The position numbers and the translations under genes are program-made. Positions 1-9,080 of a DNA stretch of 54,928 nucleotides are shown in pieces. Each line of letters opens with the position of its first letter. The first letter of the stretch is position 1. The stretch is taken from contig JBDTDV010000009.1 of NCBI GenBank assembly GCA_039922875.1, positions 1 to 54,928 of the forward strand, given 5' to 3'. Source of the DNA: JBDTDV01 sp039922875. Lineage in GTDB: Bacteria; Actinomycetota; Actinomycetes; Actinomycetales; Microbacteriaceae. The notes under the pieces are model-generated. The model saw nothing but the letters and a program-made list of their open reading frames with translations. It did not search any database and had not been told where the DNA came from.

Positions 1-1
1 A

Positions 2-220
2 AAAACCTACCATCTGGACTCGTACCGCCTGCCGGTCGCGGCGATGGCTGCCGGCTTCGAAGACTTTCAGCACCACCAGGCGCTCGCTGATTCCGAAGCC
101 TGTGCGGCCATCATCGTGCACGCGGCGGCACGGCACGGTGCATCCAGCCTCGCCGAGCTGGCTGAAGCGATCTCATCGCAGCTGAGTCACCTGGGTGCAG
201 TCGCCGTGCTCAGTGGGTAA
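2..220 (+). CDS. Exonuclease-domain protein, C-terminal fragment
   Basis: Only the last 72 codons are present, because the gene begins before the window. The reading frame starting at base 2 ends in TAA at 218-220. The segment contains HHQALADSEACAAI, which matches the final motif (HxAxxD) of DEDD-type 3'-5' exonucleases of the RNase T/DNA polymerase III epsilon family. In that family the His and Asp of this motif complete the metal-binding active site. The tail is short, so no BRCT or UvrC-like extension follows. The role is inferred from this motif alone: a DNA or RNA 3'-5' exonuclease, possibly an epsilon-like protein. The downstream GntR gene is on the same strand but is separated by about 150 bp with its own operator, so they are probably not co-transcribed. 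Confidence 0.6.
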   Translation, partial: KTYHLDSYRLPVAAMAAGFEDFQHHQALADSEACAAIIVHAAARHGASSLAELAEAISSQLSHLGAVAVLSG

Positions 221-283
221 CCGCTGCGAATGGGCGCGGGCAACTGGCCGCGGCAACCCGGCTAGCCGCCCCCTCGATGCTAA

Positions 284-293
284 TGTCATTACA
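284..293. promoter_or_regulatory. Putative GntR (IolR-like) operator upstream of regulator gene
   Basis: TGTCATTACA lies about 80 bp before the GntR gene. Nearly the same decamer occurs in the two control regions of the inositol operons (TGTCATGACA at 13107-13116, and TGTCCTAACA read on the minus strand at 11099-11108). The three-way match suggests one regulator binds all three, with autoregulation here. The binding itself is inference. Confidence 0.5.
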
Positions 294-374
294 TATCCAA
301 GCTCATGACGGTGAGAGGCGATGACGCCTCACAGAGCGATGCGGGAGACGGCTGTGAACCAAAAGGAACTGCCG

Positions 375-1115
375 ATGCCCGACGGGCTATTCATGGACCT
401 GGATCGCGCCGGCCCGATGCCGCTGTACTTCCAGGTCGCCACCCGCATCGAGAGCGCCATTCTGAACGGCGATCTGCCGCCTGGGTCACGGCTTGAGAAC
501 GAGGTCTCCCTCGGCGAACGGCTCGGGCTGTCCCGGCCCACGGTGCGGCGGGCCATTCAGGAGCTGGTCGGCAAAGGTTTGCTGGTGCGCCGCCGTGGCA
601 TCGGCACCCAGGTCGTGCACGGGCAGGTCACCCGAAAGGTCGAGCTGACCAGCCTCTACGACGATCTCGCTCGCGGGCAGCAACATCCGTCGACGCGCAT
701 GCTGCTGTACGAGGTGATCGAAGCAACTGCGGAGATCGCGGAGGTACTCTCGGTGCCGCCGGCAGAGAAGATTCTGCACCTGCGGCGGGTGCGCAGCGCC
801 GACGACGTTCCGGTTGCCGTGCTGGAGAACTATCTGCCCGGCGATTTCACCGACATCCTCGAGGAGGACCTGGCCCGATACGGCCTCTACCAGGTGCTCA
901 GGGCCCGCGGCACGACGATGCGGGTGGCGCGGCAGCGGATAGGCGCGCGCCGAGCGACCGGCGAGGAAAGCGATCTACTCGAAATCGACAAAGGTGGGCC
1001 GGTGCTCACCATGGACCGTACCGCCTATGACAACTCGGGGCGCGCCGTGGAGTTCGGCCACCACTGCTACCGGCCGGATCTCTATTCCTTTGAGATCACC
1101 CTGGTCGACAAATAG
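375..1115 (+). CDS. GntR/HutC-family transcriptional regulator, probable inositol regulator (IolR-like)
   Basis: This is a 246-residue repressor-type protein. An N-terminal winged helix-turn-helix (about residues 15-80, recognition helix LGLSRPTVRRAIQEL) is followed by a UTRA effector-binding domain (about 95-240, ending in YRPDLYSFEITL). That order defines the HutC subfamily. I chose ATG 375 because AAGGA precedes it by 8 nt and the protein then starts MPDGLFMDLDRAG, directly before the HTH. GTG 354 with its own GGGAG is an alternative that adds 7 residues. The closest described relatives, as I know the family, sit in myo-inositol clusters of actinobacteria. Here kup intervenes between regulator and cluster, but matching operator-like decamers occur upstream of this gene, of iolC and of the iolG operon. 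Likely role: repressor released by an inositol catabolite. The effector is unknown. Confidence 0.85.
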   Translation: MPDGLFMDLDRAGPMPLYFQVATRIESAILNGDLPPGSRLENEVSLGERLGLSRPTVRRAIQELVGKGLLVRRRGIGTQVVHGQVTRKVELTSLYDDLARGQQHPSTRMLLYEVIEATAEIAEVLSVPPAEKILHLRRVRSADDVPVAVLENYLPGDFTDILEEDLARYGLYQVLRARGTTMRVARQRIGARRATGEESDLLEIDKGGPVLTMDRTAYDNSGRAVEFGHHCYRPDLYSFEITLVDK

Positions 1116-1143
1116 CGGCGGATCCGATACCGCGACGCTTTTT

Positions 1144-1172
1144 GGTGCAGGGGGGCGCCTTTCGGTGCAGGG
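1144..1172 (+). repeat. Direct repeat GGTGCAGGG x2, 20 bp apart, upstream of kup
   Basis: GGTGCAGGG occurs at 1144-1152 and 1164-1172. The copies are exactly 20 bp apart, close to two helical turns, and lie 109 bp before the kup start. The spacing would suit a dimeric DNA-binding protein on one face of the helix, but no regulator can be named. Coincidence in GC-rich DNA is possible. Confidence 0.35.
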
Positions 1173-1280
1173 TTTACAAAGCAGAGGCGTAACGTTTGAA
1201 GGGTGCGACGCGCACCGTCCGCCAGTCGTGGTGCCACCAGTGCGCTGGACTGGACCGAATGCCGCACGTGAGGCAGAGAG

Positions 1281-3245
1281 ATGAAAATTCCGGTCAAATC
1301 GGATGGCGCGGAATCCGCGAAGAACCGAGCTCCAGGCGCACCGCAGGCGGGTGACCACCCCAACCGGGCCATCGTGTTGACCGCGCTCGCGGCGCTTGGC
1401 GTGGTCTTCGGCGACATCGGCACAAGCCCGCTGTACGCGCTGAAAACCGTTTTCACCCTTGACGGCGGTGCCGTCAATGCCGGCGAAGGCGATGTGTACG
1501 GCGTCATTTCGCTGATTTTCTGGAGCATCACGATCATCGTGTCGATCAAGTACCTGAGCGTCTTGATGCGCGCCGACAACGACGGTGAGGGCGGCGTGAT
1601 GGCGTTAGCCGCGCTGGCACAGCGGCTTTACGCCAAACACGCCGGCCGTGGCGGGATGCTCCTGGTGGTCGGCATCGTCGGAGTGGCGCTGTTCTATGGC
1701 GACTCCATCATCACCCCGGCGATCAGCGTGCTCTCGGCGGTGGAAGGCCTGCACGTCACGGTGCCGGCCATCACGCATCTGGTGATTCCCATCGCTGCCG
1801 TGATCCTGATCGGCCTTTTCGCGGTGCAACGCTTCGGGACGGGCAAGGTGGGCGGACTCTTCGGCCCCGTGATGGTGTTGTGGTTCGCCGTGCTGGCGGT
1901 CGCCGGCCTCGGCATGGTGGTTCAGTACCCGGCGGTACTGCTTGGCCTGTCGCCCAGCTACGCGGTGATTTTCATCTTCACGCATCCGTTCGTTTCATTC
2001 GTCGCGATGGGGGCAGTGGTTCTCGCGATTACCGGAGCAGAGGCGTTGTATGCAGACATGGGGCACTTCGGACGAGCCCCAATCCGGCGGGCCTGGTTTT
2101 TCCTGGTGTTCCCGGCACTCACGCTGAACTACCTGGGTCAGGCTGCGCTGGTCCTGCACGACCCCACCGCCACGGCAAACCCGTTCTTCCTGCTGTTCCC
2201 GGCGTGGGCGCGGCTTCCGATGGTCGTCTTGGCGACGGTCGCCACCGTCATCGCCAGCCAGGCCGTCATCTCCGGGGCGTTCTCGCTCTCGCGACAGGCA
2301 GTCCAACTCGGCCTGTTGCCGCCGTTGACCATCCGGCAGACCTCAGAGCGCGAAAGTGGCCAAATCTTTCTGCCCGCGGTCAATGCTCTGCTATTCCTCG
2401 GCGTCATGGCTGTGATGCTCGCCTTCGGCTCATCCGCGCGACTGGCCACCGCCTATGGAGTCTCGGTCACCGGCGCACTCGTCGTCGACACCCTGTTGCT
2501 CTTAATCGTCGCGCGTCCGCTGTGGCATTGGGGCGCGTGGAAGATCCTGGCGGCAGCGGTCACGTTCGGTGCTCTAGAGCTGACATTTCTCGCCGGCAAC
2601 CTCTCCAAGATCGTGAACGGCGGATGGGTGCCGCTGTTGATCGCAGCCGCCGTCATCCTGACCATGACGACCTGGCGCAGAGGCCGGCAGCTTGTTCAGA
2701 TCGACCGACGTAAGAAGGAAGGTTCGCTGGCTCGATTCGTCGAGGAGGTGCGCACAAAGCAGCTGCCCAGGGTGCCCGGAATCGCGATCTTCCCGCATCC
2801 GAACAAAGTGAGCACCCCGCTGGCCCTACGCGCAAACGTGAACCATAACCACGTGCTGCACGAGAACGTCATCATCGTGTCCGTGACGACGGCGAATGTG
2901 CCGCACGTGCCAACCTCCCAGGCGTTCACGTACGACGACCTCGGGTATTCAGACGACGGTATCGAACATTTGGCCATTCGCTTCGGTTTCTCGGACAAGC
3001 CCGATATTCCCCGGGCATTGCGCGCAGCCTGCCGTGCACACGTCCTCCCGCTGAAGGCCGGTGACTTCAGGAGCGCTTCCTACTTCATCTCCCGTGGCGC
3101 GATCCGTACGACGGGCACCAAGGATATGGTCCGCTGGCGTCGGTCCCTGTTCGTTGCCCTTGCGCACAATGCGGCCGATCCCGCCTCCCGGTTCGGGTTG
3201 CCTGCGCTGCGCACCGTCACCATGGGAAGCGACGTGGAAATCTGA
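1281..3245 (+). CDS. kup: Low-affinity potassium uptake protein Kup
   Basis: This is a 654-residue member of the KUP/HAK/KT family, H+-coupled K+ symporters of the cytoplasmic membrane. The hallmark N-terminal motif GDIGTSPLYAL is at residues 44-54. About 12 hydrophobic segments extend to roughly residue 470, followed by a soluble C-terminal domain of about 180 residues (KVSTPLALRANVNHNHVLHE and beyond). That layout and length are typical of bacterial Kup. ATG 1281 is preceded by GAGGCAGAGAG. The gene lies between the inositol regulator and the convergent iolD, whose stop is 13 bp away, so it looks like an unrelated gene inserted in the catabolic island. Two rare TTA leucine codons are present (1605-1607 and 2502-2504). 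Confidence 0.95.
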   Translation: MKIPVKSDGAESAKNRAPGAPQAGDHPNRAIVLTALAALGVVFGDIGTSPLYALKTVFTLDGGAVNAGEGDVYGVISLIFWSITIIVSIKYLSVLMRADNDGEGGVMALAALAQRLYAKHAGRGGMLLVVGIVGVALFYGDSIITPAISVLSAVEGLHVTVPAITHLVIPIAAVILIGLFAVQRFGTGKVGGLFGPVMVLWFAVLAVAGLGMVVQYPAVLLGLSPSYAVIFIFTHPFVSFVAMGAVVLAITGAEALYADMGHFGRAPIRRAWFFLVFPALTLNYLGQAALVLHDPTATANPFFLLFPAWARLPMVVLATVATVIASQAVISGAFSLSRQAVQLGLLPPLTIRQTSERESGQIFLPAVNALLFLGVMAVMLAFGSSARLATAYGVSVTGALVVDTLLLLIVARPLWHWGAWKILAAAVTFGALELTFLAGNLSKIVNGGWVPLLIAAAVILTMTTWRRGRQLVQIDRRKKEGSLARFVEEVRTKQLPRVPGIAIFPHPNKVSTPLALRANVNHNHVLHENVIIVSVTTANVPHVPTSQAFTYDDLGYSDDGIEHLAIRFGFSDKPDIPRALRAACRAHVLPLKAGDFRSASYFISRGAIRTTGTKDMVRWRRSLFVALAHNAADPASRFGLPALRTVTMGSDVEI

Positions 3246-3258
3246 GCTCCTCGATCGG

Positions 3259-5169
3259 CTACAGGTACCGGCGCTGCACGACACGATCCCGCTCGTAGCC
3301 GACGCGGGCGGAGCGGGTGGTCTCCAGGGTCGAGACCTCGGCGACCGCGACCTCCCACCAGGCCCCGCCGGCGGAGTCCGGTGCAAGCGGGTCGGTCTGG
3401 ATGTACACCGCAGTGGTCGTCTCGGCCGCGAGTGCCGAGCGGAGCGCGTCCCGGAACTCGTTCAGACTCCCCGCCCGCAGCACCTTCGCGCCGAGGCTCT
3501 GCAGGTTCGCAGCCAGGTCGACCGGAAGCATTCCGCCATCCAGCCGTTCGCTCTCGGGATTCCGGTACCGGTACTGGGTACCGAATCGCTGCGAACCCAC
3601 CGACTCCGACAAATTCCCAATCGAGGCGAAACCCTCGTTGTCGATCAGCACGATGACGAGCTTCAGCCCCTCCGCGACAGAGGTCACGATCTCCTGCGCC
3701 AGCATCAAATAGGAGCCGTCGCCGACCAGTGCGACAACCTGGATGCCGGGCTCGGCGAGTTTGATTCCGAGCGCCCCGGCAATCTCATAACCCATCGTGG
3801 AGAAGCCGTATTCGACGTGGTACTGCTTGGCCGAGCGCGGCTCCCACAGTTTGTGCAGGTCGCCTGGGGCCGATCCGGCCGCGTTCACGATGACGTCGTG
3901 GTCGCCGAGCAATTCGTTGAGGGCGCCGATCACCTCTACCTGGGAGGTGCGCCCGGTCTCGCCGGAATGTTCCCAATCACCGGCCAGCACCGCGGCACGG
4001 TGCCCGGCCCACTCCCGGCGCGCCGACGCGATCTGGTCGCGGTACCGCGCATCTGTCGAATACTCCGGCAGGGCGTCGCCGAGTGCGCACAGGACCGCGC
4101 GCGCATCGCCGGTCACCGCCATCCCGGAGAGCTTAACCGCATCCATCGGCGTGACGTTCAAATTGACGAATCGCACGCCGGGATCGGTGAACAGCGATTT
4201 GGATGCTGTGGTGAAATCTGAGTACCGGGTGCCGATTCCGATCACCAGGTCCGCGGCAGCGGCAAGTCCGTTCGCCGCGGTCGTCCCCGTGGCACCGACC
4301 CCGCCGACATCCATCGGATGACCGGCCGGTAGCACACCCTTGCCGGCTTGGGTCTGGCCGACCGGTATTCCCCAGCGTTTTGCCAGCGCCGCCAGCATCG
4401 GCTCCGCTTCGGAATAGTGCACGCCGCCGCCGGCGACGATGAACGGTCGCCGCGCCCTCGACAATGCGGCGGCCGCATCGGCGATCGCCGCAGCATCCGC
4501 CTGCTGGCGGGCCACGCGCCAGACCCGCTTGGCGAACAACTCCACCGGCCAGTCGTACGCTTCGGTCTGTACATCTTGCGGCACGGCGATCGTCACCGCG
4601 CCGGTCGCCGCCGGGTCGGTCAGCACCCGCATACCGGCTAGGAGCGCGGCAGGCAGCTGTTCGGGCCGCCAGACGCGGTCGAAGAACGCCGAAACTGGAC
4701 GGAACGCGTCGTTGACGGTGACGTCGGCTGCGTCACTTCGCTCCAGCTGCTGCAGCACCGGCTCCGATCTGCGCGTCGCGAAGACGTCCGCCGGGAAAAG
4801 GAGCACCGGGACCCGGTTGACCGTGGCAAGCGCTGCCCCGGTGATCATATTGGTGGAACCGGGGCCGATGGATGTCGTTACCGCGAGCGTCGATAGCCGG
4901 TTGCGGTGCTTGGCGAAGGCTGCTGCCGCGTGCACCGCGCCTTGCTCGTTGCGGGCCAGCCAATACGGCATCGTGCCAAGATCGTCGAGTTCGCTTTGCA
5001 ACAGCGCTTGACCGATCCCGGCGACATTACCGTGGCCGAAGATTCCGAAAAATCCCTCGATCAACCGGTGCTCGCCGCCGTCCCTCAGCGAGAACTGGGC
5101 GCCGAGGAACCGCACGATGGCCTGCCCCACGGTGAGCCGGATGCTTCGGGGCTGGGTTGTACCTGTCAT
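3259..5169 (-). CDS. iolD: 3D-(3,5/4)-trihydroxycyclohexane-1,2-dione acylhydrolase (ring-opening)
   Basis: This is a 636-residue thiamine-diphosphate enzyme of the inositol pathway. It hydrolyses the cyclic diketone made by IolE to 5-deoxy-D-glucuronate, the substrate of IolB. It shows the N-terminal TPP pyrimidine-binding domain with IEGFFGIFGHGN and the C-terminal TPP-binding motif GDGSYLML...DNEGFAS (about residues 478-508), in the acetolactate-synthase fold. Length matches the family. The ATG at 5169 follows a purine stretch (AGAAAGAAGAC), and the protein starts MTGTTQPRSIRLTVGQA. It is the last gene of the minus-strand operon, 55 bp after iolB; that gap holds an imperfect 18-bp direct repeat. 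It converges on kup with 13 bp between stops. Confidence 0.95.
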   Translation of the reverse strand: MTGTTQPRSIRLTVGQAIVRFLGAQFSLRDGGEHRLIEGFFGIFGHGNVAGIGQALLQSELDDLGTMPYWLARNEQGAVHAAAAFAKHRNRLSTLAVTTSIGPGSTNMITGAALATVNRVPVLLFPADVFATRRSEPVLQQLERSDAADVTVNDAFRPVSAFFDRVWRPEQLPAALLAGMRVLTDPAATGAVTIAVPQDVQTEAYDWPVELFAKRVWRVARQQADAAAIADAAAALSRARRPFIVAGGGVHYSEAEPMLAALAKRWGIPVGQTQAGKGVLPAGHPMDVGGVGATGTTAANGLAAAADLVIGIGTRYSDFTTASKSLFTDPGVRFVNLNVTPMDAVKLSGMAVTGDARAVLCALGDALPEYSTDARYRDQIASARREWAGHRAAVLAGDWEHSGETGRTSQVEVIGALNELLGDHDVIVNAAGSAPGDLHKLWEPRSAKQYHVEYGFSTMGYEIAGALGIKLAEPGIQVVALVGDGSYLMLAQEIVTSVAEGLKLVIVLIDNEGFASIGNLSESVGSQRFGTQYRYRNPESERLDGGMLPVDLAANLQSLGAKVLRAGSLNEFRDALRSALAAETTTAVYIQTDPLAPDSAGGAWWEVAVAEVSTLETTRSARVGYERDRVVQRRYL

Positions 5170-5191
5170 GATGCTAAAAGTCTTCTTTCTA

Positions 5192-5223
5192 TGACGTGCG
5201 TAGCAGCTTTGACGTGCGTGCAG
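5192..5223. repeat. Imperfect tandem repeat between iolB and iolD
   Basis: TGACGTGCGTAGCAGC (5192-5207) and TGACGTGCGTGCAGC (5210 onward) are near-identical, 18 bp apart, differing by one inserted A. They sit in the only real gap between the last two genes of the operon. This is probably a slippage duplication; a regulatory role is possible but unsupported. Confidence 0.6.
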
Positions 5224-5224
5224 C

Positions 5225-6130
5225 CTAGATGAACGGCAGCCGCGGGTCGACGTCCTCATGCTCCCACTGCTGGCGGATCCAGGCGTGGTCCGGGTCATCG
5301 CTGATCAGCCACTGCCGTTGCGGATGCACGGCACTGCGGGGCCCGGCCATCACGTTGAGGTAGTACAGGTCGTGACCCGGCGCGGCGACAGTGGGGCCGT
5401 GATACCCGTACGGAATCTGAATCACATCGCCGGTGCGGACTTCCTCGGTCACATCGATACTGGGCACACCGGTATCAGGGCCACCGGAGAAGTGGCTGGA
5501 GTACACCCGTTGTAACGCGAAGCCGGGGGTTCCGGCTGGGGAGACGGCGACCTCGTAGTAGTAGATTTCCTCGAGTTCGGTCTCGGTGGCAGTGTCGGTA
5601 TCGTGCTTGTGCGGGGGGTACGATGACCAGGTTCCGCCTGGCTGCATCACCTCGCAGGCGATCAATCGGTCGGCCTGAATCGCCTGCGGAGTACCGAAGT
5701 TGTTCACCTGCCGGCTGCATACACCTGCGCCGCGCAATTCGGATACCACGGCATCTTTCGCGACGTATTGCACCGGATACTCCTCGGCAGCCACTGCCCA
5801 GGGCAACGCAATGCGCATCCCCTGCTCGGAAACGAGCTCGGCACTGGAGTGCACCGGAAGGTAGAGCACGTCGGTCACACCCCACGGGGATGGGCGGCCG
5901 GCCAGTGGGTAGGTCTCGCCGTTCACGGTGACCGAAACGCTACCAGCGAGGGGAACGACGATGGCCTCCCGGTCCTGCTGCCGGAGCGCCAGGTGCTCGC
6001 CGGGAGCAAGTCTGAGCACCTCCAGCCCGGTGTACCGCCAGCTCGCGCCGTCCGGGGCGATGGTAACGTCACGACCGTCCGCCGCGGCGGTTCCACTCGG
6101 ATGGAAATACGCAGAACCCAATACCGTCAC
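5225..6130 (-). CDS. iolB: 5-deoxy-glucuronate isomerase
   Basis: This is a 301-residue cupin-fold isomerase that converts 5-deoxy-D-glucuronate to 2-deoxy-5-keto-D-gluconate, the substrate of the kinase IolC. Diagnostic stretches are GGTWSSYPPHKHD (metal-binding His residues), ELEEIYYYEV and IPYGYHGPTVAAPGHDLYYLNVMAG, all typical of the KduI/IolB family. It starts with GTG 6130, which overlaps the TGA of the upstream ABC ATPase gene in a GTGA junction, so translation is probably coupled. Its place between the sugar ABC transporter genes and iolD agrees with the pathway. Confidence 0.95.
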   Translation of the reverse strand: MTVLGSAYFHPSGTAAADGRDVTIAPDGASWRYTGLEVLRLAPGEHLALRQQDREAIVVPLAGSVSVTVNGETYPLAGRPSPWGVTDVLYLPVHSSAELVSEQGMRIALPWAVAAEEYPVQYVAKDAVVSELRGAGVCSRQVNNFGTPQAIQADRLIACEVMQPGGTWSSYPPHKHDTDTATETELEEIYYYEVAVSPAGTPGFALQRVYSSHFSGGPDTGVPSIDVTEEVRTGDVIQIPYGYHGPTVAAPGHDLYYLNVMAGPRSAVHPQRQWLISDDPDHAWIRQQWEHEDVDPRLPFI

Positions 6131-6996
6131 TTGTCCTTCAACTCGTATGCGATCTCGTCAAGAACCTCGACGCGCTTGGTCGATTCCCCGTCGCGTTCCA
6201 GCTCGTGGGCCAGGGCCTCGAGTTCGGAGCCGCCGGCCATCAGCCTGGTCATCTCCTCGATGGTGATCTCGCTCTTGGCGAAATTGCCCAGGCTAGTACC
6301 GCGTTTGAGCAATAGGAACCGGTCACCGACCGGATACGCGTGGTGCGGATTGTGCGTGATGAACACCACACCGAGTCCGCGGTCGCGGGCCTGGGCGATA
6401 TATTTCAGCACAACGCCGGCCTGCTTGACCCCTAGCGCCGAGGTCGGCTCATCGAGAATCACGACCTTGGCCCCGAAGTAGACGGCGCGGGCGATGGCCA
6501 CCGACTGGCGTTCGCCGCCGGAGAGGGTGCCAATCGGTTGATCGACATCACGCAGATCGATTCCCATCTTGGCCAGTTCGTCCTTGGTGGTACTGCGCAT
6601 TGCCTTGACGTCAAGCCGCCGGAACGGGCCTACACCCTTGGTCAATTCCGAGCCGAGGAAGAAGTTTCGCCAAACCGGCATCAACGGCACCACCGCGAGA
6701 TCCTGATAGACCGTGGCGACGCCGACATCCAGCGCCTCGCGTGGGCTAGCGAAGGTGCGCTCGACGCCATATACCAGGAGCGAGCCCTGGGTGTGTTCGT
6801 GTGCACCGGCGAGGATTTTGATAAATGTCGACTTGCCCGCACCGTTGTCACCCAGCACACACAGCACCTGGCCGACCCCGACCGAGGCGCTGACATCATG
6901 CAGTGCAATGATCGAACCGTAGGTCTTGCCGATTCCGCGCACCTGGAGGATGGGTGGCGACACGGCAGCCGTGCTCCCGGTGGCGATGTCGGTCAT
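6127..6996 (-). CDS. Sugar ABC transporter ATP-binding protein (inositol cluster)
   Basis: This is a 289-residue single-domain ATPase of the carbohydrate ABC import family. Walker A GDNGAGKST is at residues 49-57, signature LSGGE at about 158-162, and Walker B VVILDEP at about 178-184, with H-loop THNPHH after it. Unlike RbsA or MglA, which have two fused ATPase domains, only one is present, as in FrcA-type systems. A C-terminal extension of about 40 charged residues follows. ATG 6996 overlaps the permease stop by 4 bp and its own stop overlaps the iolB start by 4 bp. The likely cargo is myo-inositol or a related cyclitol, inferred from context. Confidence 0.92.
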   Translation of the reverse strand: MTDIATGSTAAVSPPILQVRGIGKTYGSIIALHDVSASVGVGQVLCVLGDNGAGKSTFIKILAGAHEHTQGSLLVYGVERTFASPREALDVGVATVYQDLAVVPLMPVWRNFFLGSELTKGVGPFRRLDVKAMRSTTKDELAKMGIDLRDVDQPIGTLSGGERQSVAIARAVYFGAKVVILDEPTSALGVKQAGVVLKYIAQARDRGLGVVFITHNPHHAYPVGDRFLLLKRGTSLGNFAKSEITIEEMTRLMAGGSELEALAHELERDGESTKRVEVLDEIAYELKDK

Positions 6997-8036
6997 GATC
7001 GCGCTCCTGCCTGTTTGCTGACGTAGAGGTTCACCAGTACCGCCAGCAGCAGCATGCCGCCCAGGAAAGCCTTCAGCCAGTTGTTGTCCCACTGGGCGAA
7101 GACGATTCCCTGCAGGGTCATGCCGTAGATCAACGCGCCGAGCGCGGCGCCGATCGCCGACCCGTAACCGCCCATCAGCAGGCATCCACCGACCACCGCG
7201 CAGATGATGTAAATGAACTCCTGACCGATCCCGGTCGTAGCCTGCACGGTGGAGACGTCGAACAGCTGCAGCATGCCGACCAGCCAGCCGGCGCCGGCGG
7301 TGGTCATGAACAGGCCGATCTTGACCTTCATCACCGGCACACCGACCTGGCGGGCGCTGGTCGCGTCGCCGCCGACCGCGAAGATCCAGTTGCCGGCCCG
7401 GGCTCGAAGCAGCACCCAGGTCGCGATCCCGGTGAGCACGATCCACCACACGATAGAGATCTTCAGGTCCATTCCGAAGAAGGGGAAGGATGACCCGAAG
7501 AAGACTTTAACGGCGTCGAACCCGTCTACGGCGTTCATACCCTGGATGGCGACCGTTCCGGTGATCAATTTCGTGGCGGCCAGGTTGATCCCCTGCAGGA
7601 TGAAGAAGGTCGCCAGTGTCACGATGAAGCTCGGCAGCCCGGTCCGCATCGTGATGTAGCCGTTGGCCGCTCCCAGTGCCAGCGCGATCACCAGCGAGAT
7701 GACCAACGCAAGCCAGATATTGACCCCCCACTGAGTGGTCACCACGCCGACGATCAGTCCGGTGGTTCCGGTCATGGCACCGGCGGAGAGGTCAAATTCA
7801 CCGCCGATCATCAGCAGTGCCACTGCAACCGCCATGATCCCGAACAAGGACGCGGAATAAAGCCACGTCGAAGCGCCGGCCGGGGTCAGAAAGGCCTGGG
7901 TCGCTACCGAGAAGAAGACGAAAATCGCAAGTGCAGCCACTGCTGCGCCGACCTCGGGTCGGCGCAGCAGTTTGATGACGGGACTGGTCTTCTTGACCCG
8001 TTCATCGGTCACTGCGGGTGCAGTGGCAAGGCTCAT
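6993..8036 (-). CDS. Sugar ABC transporter permease (inositol cluster)
   Basis: This is a 347-residue membrane protein of the RbsC-like branched permease family (BPD_transp_2). It has about 9-10 hydrophobic segments and the family segment GGEFDLSAGAMTG, followed by NGYITMRTGLPSFIVTLATF in the coupling region. It would dimerise and associate with the ATPase encoded next. Its start overlaps the end of the binding-protein gene by 4 bp, and its end overlaps the ATPase start by 4 bp. Substrate assignment to inositol is from context only. Confidence 0.92.
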   Translation of the reverse strand: MSLATAPAVTDERVKKTSPVIKLLRRPEVGAAVAALAIFVFFSVATQAFLTPAGASTWLYSASLFGIMAVAVALLMIGGEFDLSAGAMTGTTGLIVGVVTTQWGVNIWLALVISLVIALALGAANGYITMRTGLPSFIVTLATFFILQGINLAATKLITGTVAIQGMNAVDGFDAVKVFFGSSFPFFGMDLKISIVWWIVLTGIATWVLLRARAGNWIFAVGGDATSARQVGVPVMKVKIGLFMTTAGAGWLVGMLQLFDVSTVQATTGIGQEFIYIICAVVGGCLLMGGYGSAIGAALGALIYGMTLQGIVFAQWDNNWLKAFLGGMLLLAVLVNLYVSKQAGARS

Positions 8037-9010
8037 CGCGTACCGTTCTTTGCGAACTTCGCGACCTGCGCCGCGTTGTCCTTGGTCACGAATCCGGGGC
8101 CGGAGTAGACCGGTTGCCCACCGCCGACGACGTCGCCATTGCGCTTCTGCAGCGTCAGGAACACCACGGGCAAATAACCCTGGGTGTAGGGCTGCTGGTC
8201 GACCGCGAACAGGATCTTGCCGTCCTCGATCTGCTTGGTGACATCGGCGGATACGTCGAACGTGCCCAGCTGCGCCTTACTCTTCGCCTCGGCGATCGCC
8301 TGGCTGGCCGCGATGGCGACTCCGTTGTTCAGGGTGAGCACTCCGTCGATCGACGGGTCGGCCAGGAGCTTGCTCTTGATCGTGTTCTGGGCATCGGCGA
8401 TGTTTGCGACATCGACCTGGACGTTGCTGACGGTGCCGCCGAGCTTCTCGGCTGCACCCTTGCAGCGGTCCTCCAGGCCTGTGTTCCCGGCCTCGTGGAT
8501 GACGCAGATCATGTTCTTGACGCCAGCCTGGGCCATCTTCTCGCCCGCAGCCTCGCCGGCGATCAGCTCACTCTGCCCGACGTGGGTTTCCGCGCCGAAT
8601 GCCTTGGACTGCTCAAGTCCGGAGTTGATCGTGATCACCGGAATGCCGGCTGCCACAGCCTTCTCCACCGACGCCTTGACGCCGTCAGGGTTGGCCATCG
8701 AGACGACCAGGCCGGCCGGGTGGGTTGCGACGGCCGAGTCGATCAGCTGGCTCTGCTTCACCGGATCCGGATCGCTCTGGTAGGTGACATTGACGCCGAG
8801 GTCTTTGGCGGCCTGCTGGGCGCCGGACTTGACCACGTCCCAGAAGGTGTCGCCCGGACTTCCGTGCGAGACGACCGCGATAGTGATCTTGTCTCCGGAT
8901 GCCGGGGCAGCCGAGTCCTTCGAATTGTTGCTGTTGCCGGTGGCAGTACATCCTGCCAGCGCGAGCGGGATGGCGACCAGCGCCGCCAGCCAGCGTGTTC
9001 TGTGCTTCAT
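8033..9010 (-). CDS. Sugar-binding lipoprotein of the inositol ABC transporter
   Basis: This is a 325-residue periplasmic-binding-type lipoprotein. The signal peptide ends in the lipobox LALAGC with Cys21 as lipidation site, followed by a Ser/Asn-rich linker and a type I (RbsB-like) fold starting ITIAVVSHGSPGDTFWDVV. The repeated alpha/beta pattern and ligand-contact stretches such as AVDQQPYTQGYLPVV are typical of ribose/inositol-binding proteins. ATG 9010 has a strong AAGGAGG ribosome site. It lies 50 bp after the iolE-like gene and 4 bp overlapping the permease. It captures the sugar or cyclitol outside the membrane; the ligand is inferred. Confidence 0.93.
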   Translation of the reverse strand: MKHRTRWLAALVAIPLALAGCTATGNSNNSKDSAAPASGDKITIAVVSHGSPGDTFWDVVKSGAQQAAKDLGVNVTYQSDPDPVKQSQLIDSAVATHPAGLVVSMANPDGVKASVEKAVAAGIPVITINSGLEQSKAFGAETHVGQSELIAGEAAGEKMAQAGVKNMICVIHEAGNTGLEDRCKGAAEKLGGTVSNVQVDVANIADAQNTIKSKLLADPSIDGVLTLNNGVAIAASQAIAEAKSKAQLGTFDVSADVTKQIEDGKILFAVDQQPYTQGYLPVVFLTLQKRNGDVVGGGQPVYSGPGFVTKDNAAQVAKFAKNGTR

Positions 9011-9060
9011 CTGTGGATCCTCCTTCGGACCTGTGATTGGTGCCGCAACCGACCCGCGAT

Positions 9061-9080
9061 TTACGAGTGCGTTACGAGTG
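9061..9080. repeat. Tandem duplication around a stop codon
   Basis: TTACGAGTG is repeated at 9061-9069 and 9072-9080 with an 11-bp period. The copy at 9061 supplies the stop codon of the iolE-like gene on the minus strand. It fits the series of short tandem duplications in this window. Confidence 0.6.

Noticed and set aside
5160..5169. TGTCATGATG at the iolD start as another IolR-like box
   Set aside because: It lacks the ACA half of the motif and is just the start codon context, so it does not match the other three sites.
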